A stretch of 64,000 nucleotides of DNA from NCBI GenBank assembly GCA_021414065.1, contig JAIOPE010000055.1, positions 1 to 64,000 on the forward strand, given 5' to 3'. This document shows positions 34,500 to 43,159 of this stretch, one piece after another. Source of the DNA: Planctomycetota bacterium (GTDB taxonomy: Bacteria > Planctomycetota > JAJSAM01 > JAJVHW01). Made by a program: the position numbers and the translations under genes. Each line of letters opens with the position of its first letter. Position 1 is the stretch's first letter. Below the pieces are notes generated by a model, which saw only the letters and a list, made by a program, of their open reading frames with translations, was not told the DNA's origin and searched no databases.

Positions 34500-35429
34500 T
34501 CAGCGCCCGACGGCCTGCCGTAGCCGCGCCTGCAGGGCCGAGTCGGCATCGCGGAGCCGGTCCACCGCTTCGTCGAGTTCCCGCATCGCCCCGCGGGGGA
34601 CGAAGCGGACGCGACCGCGCACGACGACCACTGCGGAGAAGTCGTTCGGATCCGCCGGATCCACTCTCCCGCCGCGGATCTCGGCCAGGCAGTCCGCCAC
34701 GGCCCGCGAGATCTCCAAGTCCGTGGCGACGGCCGCGTCGCGGAACGCCGCCTCGACGGCCTGCCACTGCTCCGTCGTCATCGCCGTCAGTCCTGATTCC
34801 GGTCCCGGCTGCATGAATGGGGGCGCGAGTCCGGACGGAAGGCCCGCCTCCAAGATCCGCTCGTCCGAGACGGTCGGCCGCACCGAGGGCGAGGTTCCGG
34901 CGACGCTGCACCACCGACCCCCACGCGGGAACGCGAGGACGTCGAATCGTCCGCCCACGCGCTCGTCGGCGTGGTCCCAGGATCGGGCCGCCGCCCGGCG
35001 CACGGCTCCGGCCACGCTCGCCTCGATCGGCTCCCGCCGGACAACTCCGCTCGCGGCGGCGTAGCCGATGGGATCCAGGCGAACTCGGCGGAAGACGGAG
35101 TCGAAGTACTCTTCCAATCCGTATCGCCGACAGAGATCGAGCGCATCGCCGCAATCCGGGTCGACGCGCTCGCCGCGCGACTCCGATCCGCGCGGAATGA
35201 CCGGCGCCGCCGAGGGGTCCGCGGAGGTCAGAGTACCCGCGCCCATCGGCACGTCGGCAGAGGACGCCGCCCGCATCCGTGGCTGCGGTCCACCCGTGGT
35301 GCGTGACGGCGTAGGACCACCGGCATCATCCATCGCAGGCGCCGCGAGAGCCCGCCAGACCCCCACTCCGATCACGAGTCCGAGCACGAACCACGCCGCA
35401 GTCGAGAAGCCGTTCGATGCCTGCTTCAT
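34500..35429 (-). CDS. Membrane-anchored protein of unknown function, paralogue of the upstream gene
   Basis: 309 residues from the ATG that overlaps the upstream stop (ATGA). One N-terminal helix (about 9-30, TAAWFVLGLVIGVGVWRAL) is followed by a Pro/Ser/Gly-rich linker, a mixed domain, and an end segment (FSAVVVVRGRVRFVP then a charged helix) that resembles the end of the protein encoded just upstream (TVLVLVVDGALYRVP then a charged helix). The two are probably diverged tandem duplicates. No motif points to a function. Confidence 0.68.
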   Translation of the reverse strand: MKQASNGFSTAAWFVLGLVIGVGVWRALAAPAMDDAGGPTPSRTTGGPQPRMRAASSADVPMGAGTLTSADPSAAPVIPRGSESRGERVDPDCGDALDLCRRYGLEEYFDSVFRRVRLDPIGYAAASGVVRREPIEASVAGAVRRAAARSWDHADERVGGRFDVLAFPRGGRWCSVAGTSPSVRPTVSDERILEAGLPSGLAPPFMQPGPESGLTAMTTEQWQAVEAAFRDAAVATDLEISRAVADCLAEIRGGRVDPADPNDFSAVVVVRGRVRFVPRGAMRELDEAVDRLRDADSALQARLRQAVGR

Positions 35430-36331
35430 CGGAGCGCCTCGGCGACTTCCGCGCGTCGCCGCGCCTCGATGACTGCAACGGACTCCACGACGCGCCCGAC
35501 GGAAGGAACCTGCGACGCCGGGACGCGATACAGAGCACCATCGACTACGAGTACCAACACCGTCGGGCCATCGGCGTCCTCGACGGGGACCGCGGCTCCT
35601 CCCGCTGAGAGAGACCGGTCGATGCAACGGGCGATGGAGGCCATCGCGCCCGACGCAGTCCTGTCGTACTCGGAGAGAATGCTGAGAATCGTCTCCCGGT
35701 CCGCGGACGGGGCACTCCCTTCGGACGCGCCCACCCACCACTCGACGGACTCGTCGAGATCCGCCGGGAACTCGTAGTCGCGGCCGAAAATGCACCACGG
35801 CAGCCCCTCGACCTGCAGGAACTGGAACTGAATCCGGTTCCACGCCGCGTCGCGCACGGCAGCGGCGCGGGCCACGTCGCGCTCGAGCATGCGGTACGGC
35901 GGTGTCCCACTACGAAGAACGGCCACGACCGACGGAAACCGTGAGGCGAAGCTGACCGATCGCCCTCGCGCGGCGAACGCGGTGGGAGACTCGCCGATGC
36001 GCAGGGAGTCGGCATGTTCGTCTCCGTCGCCCTGCGCACCCGGTCCGGCTGTGCCGGACGGCACTCCGGCCGCCGGTGCCGACGCTCTCGCCTCCGGACT
36101 CGCGTCGGCACGACGCGGAACGGGCGCCGTGCCGGCGGCGTCCGCAGCATCTTGGCCCCGGAGTGGCACCGATCGAAACGACACAGTATCCGGACGCGAC
36201 GCCCCGACCTCAGGACCGACGATCGGCGCCGTCCCCAACCCGGGTGCCGACGACGCGAAGACACGGCTCGCGAGCGCCGCGACGACGGCGCCCATCCCAA
36301 TTCCGGCGGCCAGTGCAACGATGCGGGTCAT
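35426..36331 (-). CDS. Membrane-anchored protein of unknown function
   Basis: 301 residues from the ATG preceded by a GGGTGAG site; in-frame ATGs at 36367 and a start at 36397 are alternatives. An N-terminal hydrophobic helix (TRIVALAAGIGMGAVVAAL) is followed by a long Pro/Ala/Ser linker and a helical C-terminal domain with WCIFGRDYEFPADLDESVEW. It is coupled to its likely paralogue downstream. It is not recognised as any known family. Confidence 0.65.
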   Translation of the reverse strand: MTRIVALAAGIGMGAVVAALASRVFASSAPGLGTAPIVGPEVGASRPDTVSFRSVPLRGQDAADAAGTAPVPRRADASPEARASAPAAGVPSGTAGPGAQGDGDEHADSLRIGESPTAFAARGRSVSFASRFPSVVAVLRSGTPPYRMLERDVARAAAVRDAAWNRIQFQFLQVEGLPWCIFGRDYEFPADLDESVEWWVGASEGSAPSADRETILSILSEYDRTASGAMASIARCIDRSLSAGGAAVPVEDADGPTVLVLVVDGALYRVPASQVPSVGRVVESVAVIEARRRAEVAEALR

Positions 36332-36457
36332 GGGGCTCACCCGCCGCCCCGACTCGGTACGACTCATTGTCGGCAGGCTACGCCTTCCGGACACCACTCC
36401 CGCGGCGAAACTCGGTTCTATGCAGGGGACGATCCTGAGCGAGAGGCGACGACGCGC

Positions 36458-36940
36458 TCACGGGACGACGATCGCCACGCCCCGGTCGCCGAACCGGACG
36501 AAGTCGTCCGGATTGAGCGTGAGCAGGCGTGTCGCGCCGGCGACCGCCGCGCAGTCGAGGATCTCGAAGTCGTAGATGCCGCCGCCGTGAACGCCGGACG
36601 CGACGGCCTCGTCGAGAACGCGCCACGCCGCCGCGGATCCGGCCGCGGCGAGCGTCGCGCGCATTCGGAACGCGGCGCGGAGATGGTCGCGCGCATCGGC
36701 GGCCGACACGCGATGGCCGGGCGGCAGCCGAGTCATCACGGAGAACGCCTGCACCAATGCCGGGACCGGCACGAGCAGTTCGCCGCGCCCGGAGCGCGCA
36801 TGCGCAACTGCGGTGATCGCGCGCGCGTGCGACTCGTGCCACCCGAGAATCGCGGCGACGATCACCGACGTGTCGAGCGCCGTGAGGTGCGGGTCGCCGC
36901 GCGCCGTGCCGGGCATCACCTCCCTCGCAGCGCGCGTCAC
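36458..36940 (-). CDS. vapC: PIN-domain toxin (VapC family)
   Basis: 160 residues from a GTG overlapping the antitoxin stop (GTGA). The PIN fold is seen in TALDTSVIVAAILGWHESH (first catalytic Asp), a mid Glu region, and the late YDFEILDCAAVAGATRLLTLNPDDF with the clustered acidic residues. VapC toxins are RNases that typically cleave tRNA or rRNA. The order antitoxin-toxin is the standard arrangement. Confidence 0.88.
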   Translation of the reverse strand: MTRAAREVMPGTARGDPHLTALDTSVIVAAILGWHESHARAITAVAHARSGRGELLVPVPALVQAFSVMTRLPPGHRVSAADARDHLRAAFRMRATLAAAGSAAAWRVLDEAVASGVHGGGIYDFEILDCAAVAGATRLLTLNPDDFVRFGDRGVAIVVP

Positions 36941-37218
36941 TTCGACCGCCCCTCCCGCAGCGCACGGGTCGTCCGACGGACCTGGTCCGCCGTCAGCGCC
37001 TCACCGGGCTCGGTCCGTTCCATCACCTGCATCCCGTGGCGTTCCACGGACTGGATCGGCTCGTACTGCGGCTCGATCTCGATGTGACCGTCCCGCACGC
37101 GGATTCGGAGCGGGGCGCCGGGCCGAATCCCAGCCTCGTCGCGGATCGCCTTCGGAAGGACGAGCCGCCCCGAGCGGTCCATGGTAACGATCGTGGCAGG
37201 ATCAATGGCATCGGTCAT
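36937..37218 (-). CDS. vapB: AbrB-type antitoxin (VapB family)
   Basis: 93 residues from an internal ATG of a longer frame; the chosen start puts the swapped-hairpin AbrB motif (IVTMDRSGRLVLPKAIRDEAG, quoted in part: TMDRSGRLVLPKAIRDEAG) at the N-terminus as usual. The C-terminal tail, rich in Arg and Glu, would bind and block the toxin. It should also autoregulate the pair. Confidence 0.87.
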   Translation of the reverse strand: MTDAIDPATIVTMDRSGRLVLPKAIRDEAGIRPGAPLRIRVRDGHIEIEPQYEPIQSVERHGMQVMERTEPGEALTADQVRRTTRALREGRSK

Positions 37219-37322
37219 GCCATAGACTCTACCACGGCGCGCGGACGGAGTTGGCGGCCGTGCACAGGGGACGTTCTGAAGGGTGTCCACGAAGCGTCAG
37301 ACGGGCGGTCCCCCGCCCCTCG

Positions 37323-39428
37323 TCACTTCCGCGGCTTCGACTCCGCCGCGCCGCGCTTCGCGATCCCGCGCGCGATCACCGCGACCCACCGCTCGCTGTC
37401 CTTCGAGGCCGCTGCGAGCGCCTGCAACCGCGGGAACATCGCCAAGTCGCAGAACTGCACGACGACCCAGGCGGCACACATCTGGACGTCGTCGGCGGGT
37501 GCGGCTGGATGCTCTGCGTCGCCCGCGGGCGGGAGCAGGCCGACGAGGATCTCGCGCGCCTCCGGTAGATCGACGATCCGCTCCAGTAGGTCCACGCCGT
37601 CCTTGCGGTCGTTCTCGGACGTCATCGCGAGGAGCACGCGCGCCGCCGCGAGCCGGAGTCTCGGCAGGGCTTCGGCCGGGAATCGATCGCCGCGGTCGCT
37701 GTCGAGATCGTCGAACCTCTGCGCCGCGAGTTCGGCGTGGGGCTTCGACGCAAGCAGACGCTCGAACGCCGCCGCGAGCGCGGTCGGCTCCGCCGACTCC
37801 CGGAGCCACCACTTGACGCGGTCGTCCGCGAACGCGCCCGGGTCGTCGCCGTCGCGCGACGGCCGGTCGATTCCGGCGAAGCGGATCGCGAGCGCAGCCC
37901 GCTCCGCCGGGTCGGTGGACCACGTGGCGATGTGGGCCACGGCGGCGGCGGAGTCGGCGCAAGCGCGGAACGCTGTCGCGCGTTCGATCCCGAGGAGCGC
38001 GTCCTGCGCGGCGTCGCGCGCCTTCATCTCCGCGAGGACCCGCGCATCGGCTGCCCGCGGGCTCTCGACCTGCGCGCCGTGCTTCGTGAGCCACGCGCAG
38101 AACGCATCGGCCGAATCGAGCGTCAGCCGGCCGTCGCCGGGCCAGCCGTACCAGCGAATCGCTTGCCCGTGGTGGATCGTCAGTGACGCCGCGATCGTCC
38201 CGCCGCGGAGGAGTTCGACCGTGGGGCCGCCGCAGCACATGCAGTGACCCCGGCTCGCCGCGTCGTCGATGACGACGGATGCGAGCACCTCCCGGATCGA
38301 GTCGATCTCATTCGTCTCGAACAGCACCTGCTCCTCGGCTTCGTTCCGGTGGCACTGACCGCCGGTGCGCAGACGCAGGCCGTCCACCCCGGCGATTCTT
38401 GCGTCGAGCAGCGCGCGCCACGAGTGCTGCGTCGCGCACTGGGGGTTGGCGTCGAGGAAGGCGCGCAACTCGGCGTCGGGGACGCGATGGCGCAGGATGC
38501 GGAGCTTCCGGAGCGATGGGACCTTCCCCGCCGGGAGCTTCGCGACCTGGGTCATCGTCGCGTCCACCTCGCGGATGTCGCGGAGCCGCTCGATCGGTAT
38601 CAGGTCCGTCACGCCGGTGCTGTGGACGTCGAGGACTTGGAGCGCAGGGAATCGCGCGACGAACGAGATGTCGGTCACCTCGTCGCCGTAGTGGGCGGAG
38701 TACGTCCGGAGCAGCGGAAGTTCCGGGACGGTCGCGACCGTCACCGCGCAGATCTCGGCCTCGAGGTGCAGCAGTTCCCGCATCCCCGCGAGCGGCGACC
38801 AGTCGCGGACGGCCTCACCTTCGACGACGAGGCGGCGGAGTTTCGTCTGGTTCGCGAGAGGGCGCAGATCGGCCGGGTCGTCGGAAAAGCGTCCGATGCG
38901 GAGCGCGCGGAGCCCGTCCGGGAGCGCCGCCATCGTTCGGCGTCGCCCCACCGCGATGTTCACGGAGCACCGCGACGCGTCGATCCGCCGCAGGATCGGT
39001 CCGGTCTCTTCGCCCCACCCCTGGACCGCGACGCCGCGCAACGCGGCGAACTGCGCTTCGGGGATGGCGAGGGCGTCCTCGGGCGGCAGGAGTCCGTCCG
39101 AGATCGTCCCGCCGTCCGACACGGCCAGCCCGACGAGCGTCTCCTTCCCGTCGTCCGCGATCTCGAACCACCGACCATGATCGGTCCGCAGGCGCAGCGT
39201 GGTCCCCGCGCCGCGCATCATCGAGAATCCCGGCCAGTTGCCGATCGTGAGAAGGTCGTCCGCGCGCGGCGCGGAGCCGTCGCCCTCCAGCGCGGTCACC
39301 TCGGCCTGCTCCTCCGTGCCGTTCAGGACGACCGTCGCCGCAGGGGGGTCGGCGGCGCACGCGGGGGGTGGTGGGGCGAGGAGCGCGCCCAGGACGAGTG
39401 CGGCGGCTGGGACGAGGCGCGGCGCCAT
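37323..39428 (-). CDS. Secreted leucine-rich-repeat protein with CMC...HHG..RW motif
   Basis: 701 residues from the ATG that begins a signal peptide (MAPRLVPAAALVLGALLA, cut near ACAADP); a GTG at 39500 coupled to the upstream stop is an alternative start. Residues about 140-330 show LRR-like units (LPDGLRALRIG, LRPLANQTKLRRLVVEG, FPALQVLDVHSTGVTDL). A central motif HCMCCGG...LTIHHGQAIRW matches a Cys/His pattern I recall from planctomycete proteins. The C-terminus is helical with HEAT-like character. The gene upstream is a tandem paralogue. The cellular role is unknown; periplasmic protein binding is likely. Confidence 0.72.
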   Translation of the reverse strand: MAPRLVPAAALVLGALLAPPPPACAADPPAATVVLNGTEEQAEVTALEGDGSAPRADDLLTIGNWPGFSMMRGAGTTLRLRTDHGRWFEIADDGKETLVGLAVSDGGTISDGLLPPEDALAIPEAQFAALRGVAVQGWGEETGPILRRIDASRCSVNIAVGRRRTMAALPDGLRALRIGRFSDDPADLRPLANQTKLRRLVVEGEAVRDWSPLAGMRELLHLEAEICAVTVATVPELPLLRTYSAHYGDEVTDISFVARFPALQVLDVHSTGVTDLIPIERLRDIREVDATMTQVAKLPAGKVPSLRKLRILRHRVPDAELRAFLDANPQCATQHSWRALLDARIAGVDGLRLRTGGQCHRNEAEEQVLFETNEIDSIREVLASVVIDDAASRGHCMCCGGPTVELLRGGTIAASLTIHHGQAIRWYGWPGDGRLTLDSADAFCAWLTKHGAQVESPRAADARVLAEMKARDAAQDALLGIERATAFRACADSAAAVAHIATWSTDPAERAALAIRFAGIDRPSRDGDDPGAFADDRVKWWLRESAEPTALAAAFERLLASKPHAELAAQRFDDLDSDRGDRFPAEALPRLRLAAARVLLAMTSENDRKDGVDLLERIVDLPEAREILVGLLPPAGDAEHPAAPADDVQMCAAWVVVQFCDLAMFPRLQALAAASKDSERWVAVIARGIAKRGAAESKPRK

Positions 39429-39496
39429 GGCCGAAGTGTACCGGCGGGCGACGGAGAGGATGCGTCGCGATTGCGACCGACGTTCGTCCGGTTCAC

Positions 39497-41623
39497 TCAC
39501 CGCATCATCGCAGCCGCTTGATCGAACCGCGACAGGGCCTGTACGCGGTCGGCCTCATCACCCGGCGCGGCGGCGGCGATGGCTCGCAGACGCGACAGCA
39601 GCGCCGCATCGCACCAGCGCGCGAGGAGCGTCGCGGCGTCCACCTGGAGATGCGTCGGCGGCGTCGCGGGCTCGCCGTCCTCGCGGGCCGCGGGGAGCAC
39701 GCGCATCAGGTCCGGCGCGGACGCCGGGTCGCCGAGCTCGCGCAGGACGATCATCGCCAGGTCGCGGCCGCGCGGGTTCTCGCCGGCGAGGAGCAGGCGC
39801 GCGGCGGCGAGGCGCGACTTCGCGTACCAGGCGGGCGGGAAGCGGTCGCGGGAGTTGCGCAGGTTGACGACGAACCAGGCGGCGTACGGCGCTACGGCGG
39901 GCGCGGCGAACATGCGGTCCACGACGGCCGCGACGGCGACCGGGTCCTCGAGGTCGCGCAGGTACCGGCGCAGGCGCGACTCGACGTCGGTGCGAACTTC
40001 CGTCACCGACACCACGGCGTAGTACAAGCGGATGCAGATCGCGGCGCGCTCCTCGGCGCTGGGCGCGAGGTCCCGCAGAGTGCGCGCGATCGCGACGTCG
40101 GACGACGCGTCGCGGAGGTCCGCGACACGCGCCTCGCCGAGGAACGACGCTGCGAGCTTGTCGAGCGTACGGCGCGCCGAACGACCCCGCAGCACGCTCT
40201 CCGCCTGCGCCGCGTACTCGGGCCATCCCCGCGTCGCGAACCAGGGACCGAGCCGGCGCAGGGTGTCGTCGGTCATCACCGAGTCCCCGGGGGCGCCGGC
40301 CCTGGTCGCCACGTCGGCGCTGCGGAACCGGAGGCTCCCGAGCACGCGCTCGCCGGCGAGCAGATCGACTTCCCACGCGTCCTCGTCGTCGCACATGCAG
40401 AACGCGCCGCTCGCCGGGTCGTCGATCGCGAGGCGGTCCAGGAAGCCGCGCAACTCGTCCTTCCCGCGGCCGGTCCAGAGCGTGCGAGGCTCCCCCGCCT
40501 TCGCGTGCGCGCTCGGGACGAACCGGACGCGGATGCCGTCGGCGAACTCGGCCCCCGCCGCGAACCACGCCCGCCGGTCGTGCCGGATCTTCGCGGCGGG
40601 GTGCGCGGCGACGAAGCGGTCGAGGTCCGCGCGGGAGAGCCGGTGGCCGAACAGTTCCGCGAGGCGCAGCGCGGGGAGACCTTCCACCGGGAGCTTCGCG
40701 ACGCGGGTGTTGGACGCGTCGAGCTCGCGCAGTTCCGTCAGGCCGCCGATCGCCGAGAGGTCCTGCACGAGCGACGGCACGACGTGGCCAGCGACGTCCA
40801 GGACGTGGAGCGCCGGAAACCGCGCCACGAACGACGCGTCGCGCACCTCCGAGACGCTCGCCAGCCGGAACGCGCGGAGCACTGCGAGCCGCGGCATCGA
40901 CGACGCGTTCTCCGGATGAACCGGCGCCTCTAGGCGGAGGAGTCCCTTGGCGCCCGCGAGCGGGGCGAAGTCCACGACACGCCCCATGAGGATCTCCAAC
41001 GACCGCAGATCCGTCTGCGCCGCGAGCGGGGCGAGGTCGAGCGGCGCCTCGTCGTGCTGGGCGTTCAACCGCAGCACGCGCAGCCCGGGGGGCAGCGGAG
41101 GGAGCTTCCCTCCCTCGTTCGCGTTGCACTCGACGAAACACCGCGGGCCGTCGAGCTTCGCGTAGAGCGCGTCGAGTTTCCCGTCCCAGTCGAACTCGAC
41201 GACGACGCCGCGGAGTCGCGCGAGGATCTCCGGCGCGAGCGTCAGCGAGTTGATCTCGGGCGGGTCGCCGGCGCTCCGAGTGCTGCCGAGCTTCAACCCG
41301 ACGAGCATCTCCTTCCCGTCGGCCGCGATCTCGAACAACTGCTCGCGGACGCGGCGGAAGCGGAGGGACGTCCCCGCGCCGCGCAGGATCTCGATGCCGC
41401 TCGTGCCCCCGATTTGCAGCAGGTCGTCAGGACGCGGCGTCGTGCCATCGCCCTCGATGACCTCGACGGACTCGAACAGGCGCTCGTCGGACGCCTGACT
41501 CGGCGTCGGCTTCGGCCCGTCGTCGGGGGCAACGTCCTGGGCGCGAACGACGGCCGCGGGGCCGAAGACAAGCACGGCGAGCGTGACGAATGTCCCGAGG
41601 GCCGGCCACCGGAGGCTCCGCAT
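39497..41623 (-). CDS. Secreted leucine-rich-repeat protein, tandem paralogue
   Basis: 708 residues with a signal peptide (MRSLRWPALGTFVTLAVLVF, ending VRAQD). It aligns along its length with the next gene: EGDGTTPRPDDLLQIG corresponds to EGDGSAPRADDLLTIG, FVARFPALHVLDV to FVARFPALQVLDV, and AFCMCDDEDAWEVDLL to HCMCCGGPTVELL. The HHG..RW half of the motif has been lost here, so only one copy may keep the original activity. The C-terminal HEAT-like part is shared. Confidence 0.75.
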   Translation of the reverse strand: MRSLRWPALGTFVTLAVLVFGPAAVVRAQDVAPDDGPKPTPSQASDERLFESVEVIEGDGTTPRPDDLLQIGGTSGIEILRGAGTSLRFRRVREQLFEIAADGKEMLVGLKLGSTRSAGDPPEINSLTLAPEILARLRGVVVEFDWDGKLDALYAKLDGPRCFVECNANEGGKLPPLPPGLRVLRLNAQHDEAPLDLAPLAAQTDLRSLEILMGRVVDFAPLAGAKGLLRLEAPVHPENASSMPRLAVLRAFRLASVSEVRDASFVARFPALHVLDVAGHVVPSLVQDLSAIGGLTELRELDASNTRVAKLPVEGLPALRLAELFGHRLSRADLDRFVAAHPAAKIRHDRRAWFAAGAEFADGIRVRFVPSAHAKAGEPRTLWTGRGKDELRGFLDRLAIDDPASGAFCMCDDEDAWEVDLLAGERVLGSLRFRSADVATRAGAPGDSVMTDDTLRRLGPWFATRGWPEYAAQAESVLRGRSARRTLDKLAASFLGEARVADLRDASSDVAIARTLRDLAPSAEERAAICIRLYYAVVSVTEVRTDVESRLRRYLRDLEDPVAVAAVVDRMFAAPAVAPYAAWFVVNLRNSRDRFPPAWYAKSRLAAARLLLAGENPRGRDLAMIVLRELGDPASAPDLMRVLPAAREDGEPATPPTHLQVDAATLLARWCDAALLSRLRAIAAAAPGDEADRVQALSRFDQAAAMMR

Positions 41624-41706
41624 CCCCTGAGTGTACGCCCGGGGAGCGTTCGCGAGAGCGCGCGCTGTCGGCGAGAATGGCCCCTCTTCCCCAGGAGCAC
41701 CCTCCC

Positions 41707-42876
41707 ATGCCCTACGAAGCGCCCGATTTCATGGATGTCGATGGTCTCCTCACCGACGACGAGCGGGTCGTCCGCGACACCGTCCGGTCGTTCGTCGAAG
41801 AGCGCGTCATGCCGGACATCGGCAAGCACTTCGAGGAGGGCACGTTCCCGCACAACCTCATCCCCGAGATGGGCGAGATGGGCCTGCTCGGCGCGAGCCT
41901 CGAGGGCTACGGCTGCGCCGGCATGAACGAAACGACGTACGGCGTCATCTGCCGCGAACTTGAGCGGGGCGACAGCGGCGTCCGCTCGTTCGTCTCGGTG
42001 CAGGGCTCGCTCGTCATGTACCCGATCCACACGTTCGGGTCGGAGGAGCAGAAGCAGCGCTGGCTGCCCAAGCTCGCGGCCGGGAAGGCCGTCGGGTGCT
42101 TCGGGCTCACGGAGCCCGACTTCGGCAGCGATCCGGGCGGCATGATCACGAACGCCAAGCCCACGGCCGACGGCTGGGTGCTGAACGGCGCGAAGATGTG
42201 GATCACGAACGGGACGATCGCCGACGTCGCGGTCGTCTGGGCGAAGACGCCCGAGGGCATCCGCGGGTTCCTCGTCGAGAAGGGCACGAAGGGCTACACG
42301 ACGCGCGACACCGAGCGCAAGTGGAGCCTCCGCGCGAGCCACACGAGCGAGCTCTACTTCGACGACTGCCATGTGTCGAAAGACGCGATCCTGCCGGGCT
42401 CGACCGGGCTCGTCTCGGCGCTCATGTGCCTGAACAGCGCCCGCTACGGCATCGCCTGGGGCGCGATCGGTGCCGCGCAGGCCTGCTACGACGAGGCGCT
42501 CCGCTACGCGAAGACGCGCATCATCTACAAGAAGCCGATGGGCCGGTTCCAGCTCGTCCAGCAGAAGCTCGTCGAGATGCTCACCGGGATCACGAACGGG
42601 CAACTCCTCGCCTGGCGGCTCGGGAACCTGAAGGACACGGGCAAGTCGCACTTCACGCACGTCTCCATGGCGAAGCGGAACAACGTGAAGATGGCCCTCG
42701 AGTGCGCGCGGACCACCCGCGACATGCTCGGAGCCTCGGGGATCACGCACGAGTACGTCTCCGGCCGCCACATGGCGAATCTGGAGTCCGTGATCACGTA
42801 CGAGGGCACCCACGACATCCACGCGCTCATCGTGGGGATGCACGTGACGGGCCTGAACGCGCTCGGCAACGACTGA
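41707..42876 (+). CDS. gcdH: Glutaryl-CoA dehydrogenase-type acyl-CoA dehydrogenase
   Basis: 389 residues; the ATG follows an AGGAG site. The FAD-dependent acyl-CoA dehydrogenase fold is complete: CFGLTEPDFGSDPGGM, WITNGTIADVAVVWAK and a catalytic base in TYEGTHDIHALIVG (Glu about 366), the position and context used by glutaryl-CoA dehydrogenase. GCDH oxidises and decarboxylates glutaryl-CoA to crotonyl-CoA in lysine, tryptophan and benzoate breakdown. No electron-transfer flavoprotein or other degradation genes are near. A non-decarboxylating relative is the main alternative. Confidence 0.88.
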   Translation: MPYEAPDFMDVDGLLTDDERVVRDTVRSFVEERVMPDIGKHFEEGTFPHNLIPEMGEMGLLGASLEGYGCAGMNETTYGVICRELERGDSGVRSFVSVQGSLVMYPIHTFGSEEQKQRWLPKLAAGKAVGCFGLTEPDFGSDPGGMITNAKPTADGWVLNGAKMWITNGTIADVAVVWAKTPEGIRGFLVEKGTKGYTTRDTERKWSLRASHTSELYFDDCHVSKDAILPGSTGLVSALMCLNSARYGIAWGAIGAAQACYDEALRYAKTRIIYKKPMGRFQLVQQKLVEMLTGITNGQLLAWRLGNLKDTGKSHFTHVSMAKRNNVKMALECARTTRDMLGASGITHEYVSGRHMANLESVITYEGTHDIHALIVGMHVTGLNALGND

Positions 42877-42892
42877 ACGCTTCCCTCCGCGA

Positions 42893-43027
42893 CTCGGGCC
42901 TACCTCGTCGGGGACGTCCCCACGAGCGCCGGGCCCCCGTCTCCTCGGTCCGGGTGGTTCCTCGCTCCTCGGGCCTACCTCGTCGGGGACGTCTCCACGA
43001 GCGCCAAGCCCCCGACTCCTCTGTCCG
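42893..43027. repeat. Tandem repeat, 60-bp unit with 75-bp period, each with a palindrome
   Basis: Two copies (42893-42952 and 42968-43027) differ at about five positions. Each contains a near-perfect palindrome (CTCGT-c-GGGGACGTCCCC-ACGAG; 42904-42926 and 42979-43001). They lie in the 283-base gap before the histidine kinase and could be a transcript-end or protein-binding site. Confidence 0.75.
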
Positions 43028-43159
43028 GCCCGGCCGCGTGTCGTTTTCCCCGCCGCAGCCCCGCCTCGTCCGGGAGCCCGCCGCGAGCCCCCGGGTCCAG
43101 TTGCGCGCGTCCCCGTGCCGATGAGTCCACGACATCCCTGGAGTCTGGACACCGAATCG

